A stretch of DNA of 64,000 bases from Agromyces italicus DSM 16388 (GCF_000421545.1 NZ_ATXF01000005.1:124001-188000); one strand, 5' to 3'; shown: positions 16,133 through 25,601, counted from the first letter of the stretch. The notes: generated from the letters alone by a model not told the origin. Numbers and translations are program-made.

Positions 16133-16252
16133 CGGGCGCTCTTCGACGCCGCGCACACCTCACCTCCTGCGCCTGTGCAGCTCGCACATCGGGCCCGGTC
16201 CGGGCCCGCGTACGCTGCTGCCCAGCACCCCCCAGACGCAAGGAGGCATCGC

Positions 16253-18286
16253 ATGCGATACCGGGTATCCATGGACATCGGCGGCACGTTCACCGACATC
16301 GTCGTGCACGACACCGAGACCGGCGTGCTGCGCGCGTCGAAGGCCGACACGACGCCCGGCGACCTCACCGAGGGGGTCCTCGCGGCGATCGCGCAGCTCG
16401 ACGTGCCTGCTGCCGAGATCGCGTCGTTCGTCCACGGCACCACGCAGGGACTGAACGCCCTCCTCGAACGCCGCGGCGCCCGTGTGCTCCTGGTGACGAC
16501 CGAGGGCATGCGCGACGTCTACACGATCGCCCGCGGCAACCGCACCCGGATGTTCGATCTCCACTACCGCAAGCCCACGCCGCTCGTCGCCGCAGACGAC
16601 ACGCTCGAGGTCGGCGGGCGGATGCGACACGACGGCATCGAGCTCCGGCCGCTCGACGAGGCCTCGGTGCGCGCGGCCGCTCGTAACGCGCGCGACGGAG
16701 GGTACGACTCCATCGCGGTCTGCCTGCTGTTCGCCTACGCGAACGAGGCCCACGAGCTCGCCGTCGAGCGGATCCTGCGCGAGGAGCTCGGCGACGACGT
16801 CGTGATCGTGCTGTCGCACCGGGTGGCTCGCGAATGGCGCGAGTACGAGCGCACCTCCTCGACGGTGCTCGAGGCGTACACCGGGCCGGTCGTGCGCCGC
16901 TACCTCGAGCGGATCGAGGACCGCTTCGTGCGCGAGGGCATCACGAGCGGCGTACAGGTGATGCAGTCCTCCGGGGGCATCGTCGGCGCCGGCTACGCAG
17001 CGGAGCATCCGTTGCAGACGCTCCTGTCGGGCCCGGTCGGCGGCACGGCCGGCGGCGCCGCGCTCATGAGCATGCTCGGCCGTGACGACGCGATCTGCAT
17101 CGACATGGGCGGAACCTCCTTCGACGCGTCGCTGGTGCTCGACGGCAGGCCCGACATCTCGAGCGACGGCACAGCCGACGGCTTCCCGGTGCTCATGCCC
17201 CTCGTGAACCTGCACACCATCGGCGCCGGCGGCGGCTCGGTCGCCTACGCCGAGGCCGGCGCGCTCCGCGTCGGCCCGCGTTCGGCAGGGGCCCAGCCCG
17301 GACCGGCCTGCTACGGACGCGGCGGCACCGAGCCGACGGTGACCGACGCGAACGCCGTGCTGGGGCGAGTCGACCCGGACTGGTTCGCCGGTGGACGGAT
17401 GAGCCTGGACGTCTCGGCCGCCCATGATGCGGTCGGCCTGCTGGCCGCCGGGTTCGGCATGGAGGCGGAGGCGATGGCCGAGGGCATCCTCGACATCGCG
17501 AACGCCAAGATGGCCCAGGCGATCCGCACCCTGACGGTCGAGCACGGACGCGAACCCGCCGACTTCGCGCTCGTCGCGTTCGGCGGGGCCGGGCCGATGC
17601 ACGCCGAGGCGATCGCTCGCGAGCTCGGGGTGACCGAGGTGCTCATCCCCGAGTTCCCCGGCGCCTTCTCGGCCTGGGGCATGCTCGGATCGGATGTGCG
17701 CCGCGACCTCAGCGCCCAGCACTACGTGCACCAGAACGAGCTCGACCGACGTGAACTCGCCGCCTCGGTGCAGCGTCTCATCGAGAGCGCCGGCGACGAG
17801 CTCGGCGCCCAGCGGGTGCCCGCCGAGCGGCGCCGGTTCGAGCAGGCCGTCGACATGCGGTACGAGGGCCAGGACTACACGCTGACCGTGCTCCTCGACG
17901 ACGCCGCCGAGCCCGCGCGCGACGACTTCATCGAACGCGTCGCCGAGCGCTTCGGCCGACAGCACAATGCCCGCTACGGGCATTCGACCCCCGAGGCGCC
18001 CGTCGAGTTCGTCAGCGTGCGCGTTACCGGCTTCGGCGTGAACCCGTTCGGGCATCTGACCGGCGAACGGCACGAGGCCGCGGCATCCGTCGCACGCTCG
18101 GCGCCGATCGTCTTCGACGGTCGCAGCCATCCGACCCCGGTGCTGCGCCGCGATGCGCTGCCGATCGGCCAGACGATCGCCGGCCCGGTGCTCGTCGTCG
18201 AAGAGACCACCACGACCGTCGTCTCGCCGCGCGCCTCGATCCGCCGCGAAGCCGCCGGCCACCTCGTCCTGGAGTTGAACGCATGA
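16253..18286 (+). CDS. hyuA: Hydantoinase/oxoprolinase A subunit
   Basis: 677 residues from ATG 16253, preceded by AAGGAGG; the longer frame from 16175 is noise. The N-terminus MDIGGTFTDIVVHD is the phosphate-1 ATP motif of the hydantoinase A/oxoprolinase actin-like fold. FVHGTTQGLNALLERRGA, MQSSGGIVGA and GGTSFDASLV are further family landmarks, and GAGGGSVAY with PGPACYGRGG follow. The complex uses ATP to open N-substituted hydantoins or 5-oxoproline. It overlaps hyuB by 4 bases (ATGA), so the subunits are made together. The substrate cannot be told from sequence. Length agrees with the family (about 680-700). Confidence 0.95.
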   Translation: MRYRVSMDIGGTFTDIVVHDTETGVLRASKADTTPGDLTEGVLAAIAQLDVPAAEIASFVHGTTQGLNALLERRGARVLLVTTEGMRDVYTIARGNRTRMFDLHYRKPTPLVAADDTLEVGGRMRHDGIELRPLDEASVRAAARNARDGGYDSIAVCLLFAYANEAHELAVERILREELGDDVVIVLSHRVAREWREYERTSSTVLEAYTGPVVRRYLERIEDRFVREGITSGVQVMQSSGGIVGAGYAAEHPLQTLLSGPVGGTAGGAALMSMLGRDDAICIDMGGTSFDASLVLDGRPDISSDGTADGFPVLMPLVNLHTIGAGGGSVAYAEAGALRVGPRSAGAQPGPACYGRGGTEPTVTDANAVLGRVDPDWFAGGRMSLDVSAAHDAVGLLAAGFGMEAEAMAEGILDIANAKMAQAIRTLTVEHGREPADFALVAFGGAGPMHAEAIARELGVTEVLIPEFPGAFSAWGMLGSDVRRDLSAQHYVHQNELDRRELAASVQRLIESAGDELGAQRVPAERRRFEQAVDMRYEGQDYTLTVLLDDAAEPARDDFIERVAERFGRQHNARYGHSTPEAPVEFVSVRVTGFGVNPFGHLTGERHEAAASVARSAPIVFDGRSHPTPVLRRDALPIGQTIAGPVLVVEETTTTVVSPRASIRREAAGHLVLELNA

Positions 18287-19875
18287 CCACCATCGACCCC
18301 GTCCGCACCGAGATCATCCGCTGCGCCCTGTTGCAGGCTGCCGAGGACATGAACACCACCCTCATCAGGTCGGCGTACACGCCGACCATCTACGAGGCGA
18401 AGGACTGCGCGGTGGCGATCCTCGATCGCAACCACGACGTGCTCGGCCAGTCGAGCGGCCTCCCGATCTTCCTCGGCAACCTCGAGGAGTGCACCCGCCA
18501 CACGGAGCGCCGTTTCGGCGCCGAGGTCTGGCAGCCGGGCGATGTCTGGGTGCTGAACGACGCCTACGTCGCGGGTGCCCACCTGAACGACGTCACCGTG
18601 TACGCGCCGATCTTCGAACGCGAGGACGGCGGCGAGCTGATCGGGTTCGCCGCCAGCCGTGCGCACTGGATCGACCTCGGGTCGAAGGATCCGGGCGGAT
18701 CCATGGACTCGACCTCGATCCATCAGGAGGGCCTGCGCCTCGGGGCGACCCGCATCGTCGCCGGCGGAGTGCCCGTGCAGCCGGTGATCGACCTGATCGC
18801 GGACAACTCCCGGTTCCCCGAACCGCTCGTCGGCGACCTCCGCGCGCAGGTCGCCTGCGTGAGCACCGGAGCCCAGCGTGCTCGCGAGGTGTTCGCGCGC
18901 TGGGGCGTCGAGACGGTCCACGCGGCCCGCGACGCGTACTTCGCCCAGACGACCGAGCTCGAGGCGTCCGCGCTCGCCGAACTGCCCGACGGCGAGTACT
19001 CGGCCGAGGGCTACCTCGACAACGACGGCATCGACCTCACGACGCCCATCCCGATCCGCGTGAGCGTGCGCGTCTCCGGGGGCCGGATCCGGATCGACCT
19101 CACCGACTCGGCCGACCAGGCCCTCGGCCCCGTCAACTGCGGGGCCGCACAGGCCGTCGCCGCGTGCCGCGTGGCGTACAAGGCACTGCTCAGTCCCGAC
19201 GTGCCGTTGAACGGCGGCTCGTTCCGTCACCTCGATGTGGACGTGCGTCCCGGCTCCGTGCTCGGCGCCGTCGAGCCCGCCGCGGTGCAGTACTACTACT
19301 CGCACCTGGGGCTGCTGATCGACCTCGTCACCAAGGCGCTGTCCGAGGCGATGCCCCGCGCCGTCGCCGCGGCCAGCTACGGCGACTCGCTCATCGTGCA
19401 GATGATGGGCACCGATCACCGGACCGGTCGACCGTTCCTCTCGCAGGAGGCCACGGTCGGCGGCTGGGGCGCGTGGAGCGACGGCGACGGCGAGAGCTGC
19501 CTGATCAACAACGTCAACGGGTCGCTGCGCGACATGCCCGTCGAGGTGCTCGAGACACTGTTCCCCGTGCGGGTCGAACGCTACGAGGTGCGATGCGGCT
19601 CGGGCGGGGCCGGCGCGCACCGCGGCGGCGACGGCGTCGTGCGCGAGTACGTCTTCGAGGCCGACCAGGAGCTCTCGCTGTGGTGGGAGCGCTCCGAGAC
19701 CCCGGCATGGGGCCTGTTCGGCGGTGAAGCGGGCGCGACGCCGCGGGTCACGCTGAACCCGGGCAGGGACGACGAGCAGTCGCTGCTCAAGGCCAATGCG
19801 ATGCGAGTGCGGCGCGGCGACGTGCTGCGCTGCGAGTCGGGCGGCGGCGGCGGTTACGGGCTGCCGGCGGCCTGA
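18283..19875 (+). CDS. hyuB: Hydantoinase/oxoprolinase B subunit
   Basis: 530 residues, in translational overlap with hyuA. Family landmarks: DPVRTEIIRCALLQAAEDMNTTLIRSAYT, DVWVLNDAYVAGAHLNDVTVYAPIF, SRAHWIDLG, and the Gly-rich end VRCGSGGAGAHRGGDG...GGGGYG. The second subunit forms the hydantoin- or oxoproline-binding part with HyuA. Its 3' end overlaps the 3' end of the convergent PucR-type gene by 22 bp. Transcripts of the two operons will therefore be complementary at their ends unless both stop within the coding DNA. No further gene follows on this strand. Confidence 0.95.
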   Translation: MTTIDPVRTEIIRCALLQAAEDMNTTLIRSAYTPTIYEAKDCAVAILDRNHDVLGQSSGLPIFLGNLEECTRHTERRFGAEVWQPGDVWVLNDAYVAGAHLNDVTVYAPIFEREDGGELIGFAASRAHWIDLGSKDPGGSMDSTSIHQEGLRLGATRIVAGGVPVQPVIDLIADNSRFPEPLVGDLRAQVACVSTGAQRAREVFARWGVETVHAARDAYFAQTTELEASALAELPDGEYSAEGYLDNDGIDLTTPIPIRVSVRVSGGRIRIDLTDSADQALGPVNCGAAQAVAACRVAYKALLSPDVPLNGGSFRHLDVDVRPGSVLGAVEPAAVQYYYSHLGLLIDLVTKALSEAMPRAVAAASYGDSLIVQMMGTDHRTGRPFLSQEATVGGWGAWSDGDGESCLINNVNGSLRDMPVEVLETLFPVRVERYEVRCGSGGAGAHRGGDGVVREYVFEADQELSLWWERSETPAWGLFGGEAGATPRVTLNPGRDDEQSLLKANAMRVRRGDVLRCESGGGGGYGLPAA

Positions 19876-21314
19876 CCGCGCGCGTCGAGCAGGCGGCGCG
19901 CGGCAATGTGGATCGCGAGCCGCTGCTGCGGGTCGCCGGGGTCGATCCCGAGCGACCGTACGCGTTCGAGACGGGCCGCGACCGTGTTGCGGTGCACGCC
20001 GAGCACGGATGCCACGACCGCCGGCCGGTCGCTGTGGTCAAGCGCGACCGTCAGGGTCAGCAGCAGCGTGCCGTCGCGATCGGCCTCGAGGAGCGGGCCG
20101 AGCGCCGCCCGCGCCGCGTCGAGCGCGCCGTCGGGCAGCAGCGCGGGCAACGCGGCCGCCGGTCCGATCCGATCCCCGAACAGCACCCGGTCGGTGCCCG
20201 CACGGGCGACCTTCGCCGCGGCGAGGGCGGCGTCGAGGGCGTTGACCAGCGGTTCTCCCTCGGCGACGACCGCCGACACGCCGGCCGTCGCGTGCGCGAG
20301 CTGCTCCTCGCCCGTGACGAGCGCGTCGACGAGTGCCGCGAGTTGCCCCTCCGACCGGGCACGACTCTCCGGAAGCACGAGCACCCAGGCGTCGCGGAAC
20401 GGTGCCGCGCCGGCGACGGCCCGGTGCGACGAGCCGGCGCGGAGCACCGCCGAGCCGAACGACTCGGCGTCCGCGCCGGGCGCGGGCAGGAGTGCGAGGA
20501 ACCGCCACGGTCCCGCGATCGGCCAGCCCTGCGCGGCGAGCGCCGCACGCAACCTGCCGCCGGGCGCTCCGTCAGCGGCGATCAGCTCGCGCATCACCTC
20601 AGCGGATGCCGCGGTGGATCGCAGGTCGTCGAGTCGACGCAGCGCCGCCCATGCGGTGAGCGGCGGCACCGCGAGGCGCATCACCTGCTCGGCCACGACG
20701 CCGGCCTGTCCGGCGCGCTCGGCGTAGGCGAACAGCCGCGCGGCGCCGGCGCGATACGGGAACGGCACCGCGACCTCGAGCAGCGGTGCAGCGCCCTGCG
20801 TGCCGGCGATCGTCGTGCCCCGTGCGTCGACGAGGGCGAATCGCAGGGCCGGAAGGGTCTTCTGCAGCGTCGCGATCGCACGCTTCGGCGTGATCGCGGC
20901 CGTGCCGAACGCCCGCGCCGCAGCCGAGAGCGTGCCCGCGGCCGAGGCCTCGTCGGCCGCGACGATCGTGGCGACCCGCACCGCGGCATCGAGCGGCGCC
21001 GCATCGACCGACAGCACGGCAATCGAGAGTCGCACGGCGAGCGCGCCCGTCGCCTCGGTGTGCGCGTCGGCCGAGGTCACGACGACGCAGGATGCTGCAC
21101 GCTCCCAGGCGATGCGCACCGCCAGGTCGACCGACCAGGGCTCTGCGGCGACCGCGCCGGTGAGCACCACGGCCGTCGCGGGCTCGACCAGGTGCAGCGC
21201 GTCGAGCCCGTCGACGATCCGAACGCCGGCGACCTGCGCGTCGGTCGGGCCGGTGAGCACCACCGGCAGATCGAGTCGGTCGACCAGGTCGGCGACGGTG
21301 AGCGATCGCGCCAT
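19854..21314 (-). CDS. PucR-family transcriptional regulator
   Basis: 486 residues. The N-terminal ~130 residues match the purine catabolism PucR-like domain (LTVADLVDRLDLPVVLTG...). The C-terminal helix-turn-helix is RPAVVASVLGVHRNTVAARLERVRSLGID followed by a DPQQRLAIHIAARRL helix, the standard ending of PucR/CdaR-type activators. It is the last gene of the minus-strand operon MFS - HyuA-like - DUF917 - PucR. It starts one base after the DUF917 gene ends. In other bacteria PucR-type proteins activate purine, allantoin or hydantoin catabolism, so it likely controls one or both of the operons here. The candidate operator is the palindrome at 25005-25019. Confidence 0.9.
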   Translation of the reverse strand: MARSLTVADLVDRLDLPVVLTGPTDAQVAGVRIVDGLDALHLVEPATAVVLTGAVAAEPWSVDLAVRIAWERAASCVVVTSADAHTEATGALAVRLSIAVLSVDAAPLDAAVRVATIVAADEASAAGTLSAAARAFGTAAITPKRAIATLQKTLPALRFALVDARGTTIAGTQGAAPLLEVAVPFPYRAGAARLFAYAERAGQAGVVAEQVMRLAVPPLTAWAALRRLDDLRSTAASAEVMRELIAADGAPGGRLRAALAAQGWPIAGPWRFLALLPAPGADAESFGSAVLRAGSSHRAVAGAAPFRDAWVLVLPESRARSEGQLAALVDALVTGEEQLAHATAGVSAVVAEGEPLVNALDAALAAAKVARAGTDRVLFGDRIGPAAALPALLPDGALDAARAALGPLLEADRDGTLLLTLTVALDHSDRPAVVASVLGVHRNTVAARLERVRSLGIDPGDPQQRLAIHIAARRLLDARGQAAGSP

Positions 21315-21315
21315 C

Positions 21316-22281
21316 TCAGATGCCTCTCTCGTGCCAGGCGGCGGGGACCGCGACGACGACGACGTCGACGCGCATCCCGACCGCGCACCGGTCGGGGTCG
21401 ATCACCTCGCCGTCCTCGCTGACGAGGAGGATCTCGTCGGGCTCGGTCGCGAGCGGCGCGCCATCGCCGGTCACGCGGAAGAACTCGTCGTGGGCGTCGG
21501 CACGGAGGATCCGTTCCGACGCGTTCGCCTCTCGCAGCATCACGCTGATCCGCGCACCCGAGGCCCCGTTCGGCACCCCGATCGAGGTGATGGCCGCGCG
21601 CGCGAGCACGCGATGCGGAACCGTCGCCAGCGGGCGATCGGGTTTCGCGTCGAGGAATCGCGAGATCGTTCCCGGGTTCGCCGTCGCCGTCAGCCGACGC
21701 CCGGTCATCGGGTACCCGGCGAAGAAGATCCAGCCGCCGCTCGCCGCGACGAGCCTCGGAAGCAGCGCCGCAGCCCGGTGCGCGGGAGCGTCGAGGACGG
21801 TGGTCTCACCGAACGGCGACACCGCGACGGCCGGCGAGAGCGGGATGCCCGCGAGCCCGAACAGCGACTGCTCCACGCGAGGGAGCACTCGCCCGCAGCC
21901 ATCGGCATCCACGAGGTCGACACCGGTCGACGCAGCCGCCGCCAGCGCGATCACGGCGTTCTCGCCGGCTGTGTTCAACGGCAGGATCCCGCTCACCGCC
22001 CGCCCGGTGTGCGTTTCGAGCGCGGCGAGGGCGCGCGCCGGTTCCGAGCCGGTGGGAAGGTTCTCGCCGACCGCGGTGGGAGTCCCGAGGATGCTGACGA
22101 CCACGAAGCCGCCGTCCGGCTCGCATTCGCCGAGTTCGCGCAGCTCGACCGCTCCCGCACCGACCGCCTGCGAGGCCCAGTCCTGCAGCACGTGCAGGGC
22201 CGAGCTGTCGATCCCGGTCGAGAACGGGCGGGCCCCGTCGACGAGTGCTCCGACGTCGCGGGAGCTGATGGCGCGGCTCAT
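21316..22281 (-). CDS. DUF917-family protein
   Basis: 321 residues. SALHVLQDWASQAVGAGAVELREL, the ENLPTGSEPARALAALE segment and the repeated Gly turns (VPNGASGARISVMLREAN) fit the DUF917 family, which is usually encoded next to hydantoinase/oxoprolinase genes. Function is not established. A Cys in DADGCGRVLPRVEQSLF and the DADG acids are possible ligands. It overlaps the HyuA-like gene by 4 bases and ends one base before the PucR gene. It therefore belongs firmly to this operon and is probably part of the same catabolic function. Confidence 0.82.
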   Translation of the reverse strand: MSRAISSRDVGALVDGARPFSTGIDSSALHVLQDWASQAVGAGAVELRELGECEPDGGFVVVSILGTPTAVGENLPTGSEPARALAALETHTGRAVSGILPLNTAGENAVIALAAAASTGVDLVDADGCGRVLPRVEQSLFGLAGIPLSPAVAVSPFGETTVLDAPAHRAAALLPRLVAASGGWIFFAGYPMTGRRLTATANPGTISRFLDAKPDRPLATVPHRVLARAAITSIGVPNGASGARISVMLREANASERILRADAHDEFFRVTGDGAPLATEPDEILLVSEDGEVIDPDRCAVGMRVDVVVVAVPAAWHERGI

Positions 22282-23543
22282 GCGCCCTCCCCGGAGATCG
22301 AGACGCGCACGAATCGCGAGCCGTCGGGAACGTACGAGATCGGCACTGCGTCGACGGCGACCCGACCCGGCGCACGCGGATCGGCACCGGCGACGATCGC
22401 CCTCGAGCGGGTCTCCTCGACGATCGTCGCGACGGCGCCCGCCATCTGCTGCGGCGCTGCGGTCACGATGCGCTCGGTCTCGACCACGACCTCACTGCGT
22501 GCGGCGCCGAGCGCCACCGCGAACGCCCCCTGCAACAGGGCCCGCTCGTCGTCGGAATCGCCGACGACGACGACCTCGTGCCGCGGTCGGCGCTGCACCG
22601 CCGCGTCGATGTCGTCGACCGGCAATGGTCCCGCGGGATCGGATCGGGCTCGGACGCTCATCTCGAGCGGCTGGTGGTTGTGCGGAACCCCCCATGCCTC
22701 GGCGACGTCCCGCCGGCCGACCCGCCCACCGGACACGCCGATGGTGCACACCTCGTCGTGGTCGGCGAAGACCACGATCAGGTCGTCGGATGCCGCGAGC
22801 ACGAGTGCACCGGCCGCCGCGGCCCGGCGGCGCCCGTCGACCACCCCGAACGGATGCGTCGCGAAGTACTCGAGCCGGACGTGTCCACCGACACCGCGGG
22901 CGACCGAGACCGGAACCGCTCCGAACGCGGCGACGAGCTCCGACGAGAGCGTGGCCGCCCAGGGTCTCAGCGCCGCGCCGAGGAGCGCACTGTTCTCGCG
23001 CTCGCGCAGGCCCATGCCGCCGAACACGTGCGTCGAGGTGACCGCGAGCTCGGGATGGTTCCTCCGGATGAGCCGTTCGACCCGTCGCTCCACGCCGGGG
23101 TCGGCGAGACATCCGGCGGCGGCGATCACGAGGTGCTCGACGCCGTCGGCGACGAGCGCCCGGGTCACATCGAGCACGGCCTGCTCGTCGGGATGGACCG
23201 ACGTCGTGCCGAGGAAGTCGGAACCGCCCTCGACGGTCGCGACGCGGCTCCCCAGCTCGGCGCGGCGCTCGTCGGGCCAACCGCTCAGGGGCCCGAGGAC
23301 CGCCGCCGGCGAGACGCGCAGGAGGCCGATGCGCCCGAGGCGCAGGTCGGCCGGGGACGGCGTCAGCGCGAGGGTCGCACCGGTCAGCTCGCGGCGGACT
23401 CCCGCTTCGACTCGGCGCAGCAGTTCGCGGCATCCGCTTGCGATCGTGCGCGGCCGATCGACCTGCCCCGTCCAGACGACCGAATCGGCATCGACGACCA
23501 CCGCGCGCAGTCGTGCGGCGGTGACGTCGATGCCGATCCTCAT
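22278..23543 (-). CDS. Hydantoinase/oxoprolinase-like protein, divergent and shortened
   Basis: 421 residues from ATG 23543; the ATG three codons upstream has its Shine-Dalgarno too close, while GGAG lies 10 bases before this one. The start MRIGIDVTAARLRAVVVDAD is a degenerate phosphate-1 motif of the hydantoinase A fold (GIDVTA instead of DIGGTFTD). TSTHVFGGMGLRERENSALLGAAL and FGVVDGRRRAAAAGALV continue that fold. It is about 250 residues shorter than true HyuA. It may bind but not hydrolyse ATP, and pairs with the DUF917 protein next to it. The operon is MFS, this gene, DUF917, PucR. Confidence 0.75.
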   Translation of the reverse strand: MRIGIDVTAARLRAVVVDADSVVWTGQVDRPRTIASGCRELLRRVEAGVRRELTGATLALTPSPADLRLGRIGLLRVSPAAVLGPLSGWPDERRAELGSRVATVEGGSDFLGTTSVHPDEQAVLDVTRALVADGVEHLVIAAAGCLADPGVERRVERLIRRNHPELAVTSTHVFGGMGLRERENSALLGAALRPWAATLSSELVAAFGAVPVSVARGVGGHVRLEYFATHPFGVVDGRRRAAAAGALVLAASDDLIVVFADHDEVCTIGVSGGRVGRRDVAEAWGVPHNHQPLEMSVRARSDPAGPLPVDDIDAAVQRRPRHEVVVVGDSDDERALLQGAFAVALGAARSEVVVETERIVTAAPQQMAGAVATIVEETRSRAIVAGADPRAPGRVAVDAVPISYVPDGSRFVRVSISGEGA

Positions 23544-23576
23544 GGAGTTCATTCTCCGTGGCCGATGACGGCCGTC

Positions 23577-24908
23577 CTAGTCGAGCGGTTTGCCCTCGGT
23601 CTCGGGCAGCGGCAGCGCCGCGACGAAGGTCACGACGAGGAACGCCGTAATGAAGAGCACGGTGACCGTGAAGGCCACCGAGCCGGCGAGCAGCGCGCCG
23701 ACCACCGACGGTGCGATCGCGTTGGCGAGCAGCTGCGCCGACGTCGCCCACGAGTAGCCGGCCGCGCGGACACGGGTGGGGTAGAACTCGCCGTTCCAGG
23801 TGTTCCAGACTCCCCACCCGCCGAGGATGAAGAACGAGAGCAGGAAGTTCGCGGTGTAGAGCGACCCGAGGTCCCACGAGTAGGCGAAGAGGATGCCGCC
23901 GGCGATGGCGCCGAGGACGAACGCGAGGAAGACCTTCTTGCGGCCGTAGCGCTTCGTCAGCCATGCGGCCACGAGGTACCCGGGGATCATGATGATCGCG
24001 CTGATGGCAACGAAGCCGAGCGACGCGTCGAGCGAGAGCCCGCGCTCCTGGAGGAGGGTGGGCAGCCAGACCTGCAGCCCCCAGTAGCCCCAGTTGAACG
24101 CGAAGTTGATGACGAGCATGAGGAGCGTGCGGGCGAGCAGGGGCTTCTTGACGAGTTCGAGCGGCGAACCCGACTTCGGATCGTGGTCGACGACGATCTC
24201 GGCACCGGCCTCGGTCTCGGCGCCGAGCCTGGCGAGCACCGCGCGCGCGTCGTCCGCTCGCCCGCGCCGCACGAGGTAGTACGGGGATTCGGGCACCCAG
24301 GCGATAAGCACGAAGACCCAGATGCAGGCGAGTGCGCTGGCCAGGGCGACGACGTGCCAGCCGAGATCGCCGAAGGCGACCGTGGCGCCGAGCGCGGCGA
24401 GGGTTCCGATCGGCCAGCCGATCGAGAGCAGCACGGTGGCCCGCCCGCGAACGCTCGTCGGCATCAGCTCGAGGAAGTACGGGAAGGTGACGGTGTAGGC
24501 ACCGGCGAGCGCGAAGCCCGAGATCACGCGCAGCGCGAAGAGCGTCTCGTAGTTCGGGGCGAACGCGACGAGGGCGGCGACGATGCCGTAGGCGATGAGG
24601 CTCGCCACCGAGATCGGCTTACGTCCGAACCGGTCGGCGAGCGGGCCCCAGATCAGGGCGCCGGGGATCATGCCGATCGCCACGGCGGAGAGCACCCAGC
24701 CGACCTGCACGGGGTCGATGTCGAAGCTCTCGGCGATGTCGCCCGAGACGTAGACGAGCGCGAGCTGCTCCCACGACTCGATCACGAAGACGACGAACAG
24801 GGCGATCGCGATCTTGACGTGCGCGCCGCCGAATCTCATACGGTCGTAGAGGGATGCCAGGGTCGCTGGCGCGACGCTGCGCTCAGCTGGTTCCACGGTG
24901 CTGCTCAC
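23577..24908 (-). CDS. MFS transporter (sugar/organic-acid type), first gene of the operon
   Basis: 443 residues from GTG 24908, preceded by GAGGAG; the frame extends to 25004 but without a better start. About 12 membrane segments are visible. MFS signatures: GPLADRFGRKPISV between helices 2 and 3, and PESPYYLVRRGRADDA after helix 6, typical of the sugar-porter and AAHS-like group. It heads the minus-strand operon, with 34 bp to the HyuA-like gene. The likely substrate is the hydantoin, amide or ring compound handled by the neighbouring enzymes; this is inference. A palindrome lies about 100 bp before its start codon. Confidence 0.9.
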   Translation of the reverse strand: MSSTVEPAERSVAPATLASLYDRMRFGGAHVKIAIALFVVFVIESWEQLALVYVSGDIAESFDIDPVQVGWVLSAVAIGMIPGALIWGPLADRFGRKPISVASLIAYGIVAALVAFAPNYETLFALRVISGFALAGAYTVTFPYFLELMPTSVRGRATVLLSIGWPIGTLAALGATVAFGDLGWHVVALASALACIWVFVLIAWVPESPYYLVRRGRADDARAVLARLGAETEAGAEIVVDHDPKSGSPLELVKKPLLARTLLMLVINFAFNWGYWGLQVWLPTLLQERGLSLDASLGFVAISAIIMIPGYLVAAWLTKRYGRKKVFLAFVLGAIAGGILFAYSWDLGSLYTANFLLSFFILGGWGVWNTWNGEFYPTRVRAAGYSWATSAQLLANAIAPSVVGALLAGSVAFTVTVLFITAFLVVTFVAALPLPETEGKPLD

Positions 24909-25004
24909 GGGGACTCCTCGGTCTGCGGTTGGGGGTGTGGTGGCACAGTAGGGCATCCGCAACCGAAGCGATCGGGCGTCGAGCACTGCTCGCTCGCCTC
25001 CCAT

Positions 25005-25019
25005 TGTGCGCTACGCACA
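25005..25019. promoter_or_regulatory. Palindrome in divergent promoter region (candidate operator)
   Basis: TGTGCG, three bases, CGCACA: a perfect 6-bp-arm inverted repeat in the 216-bp gap between the MFS operon and the DUF4442 gene. Position suits a repressor or activator site for the MFS operon, possibly for the PucR-type protein. Confidence 0.4.
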
Positions 25020-25124
25020 CTGATCTCGCCCGCACGCACGGCGTCGGCTTGCACCGTGTGACTGGACCTGAGGATTCCGACAAGTGATTCGCCCGAAGCA
25101 TCCTGAATCGCACACAATCGGGGC

Positions 25125-25601
25125 ATGCGCATGACTCCCCGACGACTCGCCATCGGTATGAGCCTGTGGGCTCCGAACCTGTGGAGCGGCATCCGCGTCA
25201 AGCGCTTCGCCGACGACTGGACGAGCGCGACCGTCGAGCTGCACGTGAACCCGATCACCCGCAACTACGTGGGCACCGCCTTCGGCGGCTCGATGTCGGC
25301 GATGACCGACCCCTACTACTTCATGCTGATCATGCATCAGCTCGGACGCGACTACGTCGTGTGGGACACCCGCGGCGAGATCGAGCTCGTGAAGCCCGGC
25401 CGGCGCGTGCTCACCGCGCACTTCGAGGTGCCGAAGACGAAGGCCGACGAGCTGCGCGAGCGCGCCCGCGGCGGCGCGAAAGTGCTCGAGTGGTTCGAGA
25501 CCGAGATCACCGACCGCGACGGCGACGTCGTCGCCCGCGTGCGCCGCGAGGTGTACGTGCGCGAGAAGCCGCGCGTGACCCGGGCGTCGGCCGCCGAGTA
25601 A
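25125..25601 (+). CDS. DUF4442 hotdog-fold (thioesterase-like) protein
   Basis: 158 residues. RFADDWTSATVELHVNPITRNYVGTAFGGSMSAMTDPYYFM is the DUF4442 core: a hot-dog fold with the helix starting at the FGGSM turn. The following strand DYVVWDTRGEIELVKPGRRVLTA carries the beta-sheet edge. Such proteins resemble PaaI/YiiD thioesterases that cleave acyl-CoA, but no specific substrate is known. Start at ATG 25125; a second ATG follows two codons later. It appears to be a single gene between the MFS operon (divergent) and the DUF305 gene. Confidence 0.85.
   Translation: MRMTPRRLAIGMSLWAPNLWSGIRVKRFADDWTSATVELHVNPITRNYVGTAFGGSMSAMTDPYYFMLIMHQLGRDYVVWDTRGEIELVKPGRRVLTAHFEVPKTKADELRERARGGAKVLEWFETEITDRDGDVVARVRREVYVREKPRVTRASAAE

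Noticed and set aside
16160-18262. 700-codon minus-strand frame opposite hyuA
   Set aside because: No domain or motif; hyuA on the other strand is complete and recognisable.
20800-23568. 922-codon plus-strand frame
   Set aside because: Ser/Thr/Arg-rich antisense shadow of the PucR, DUF917 and HyuA-like genes.
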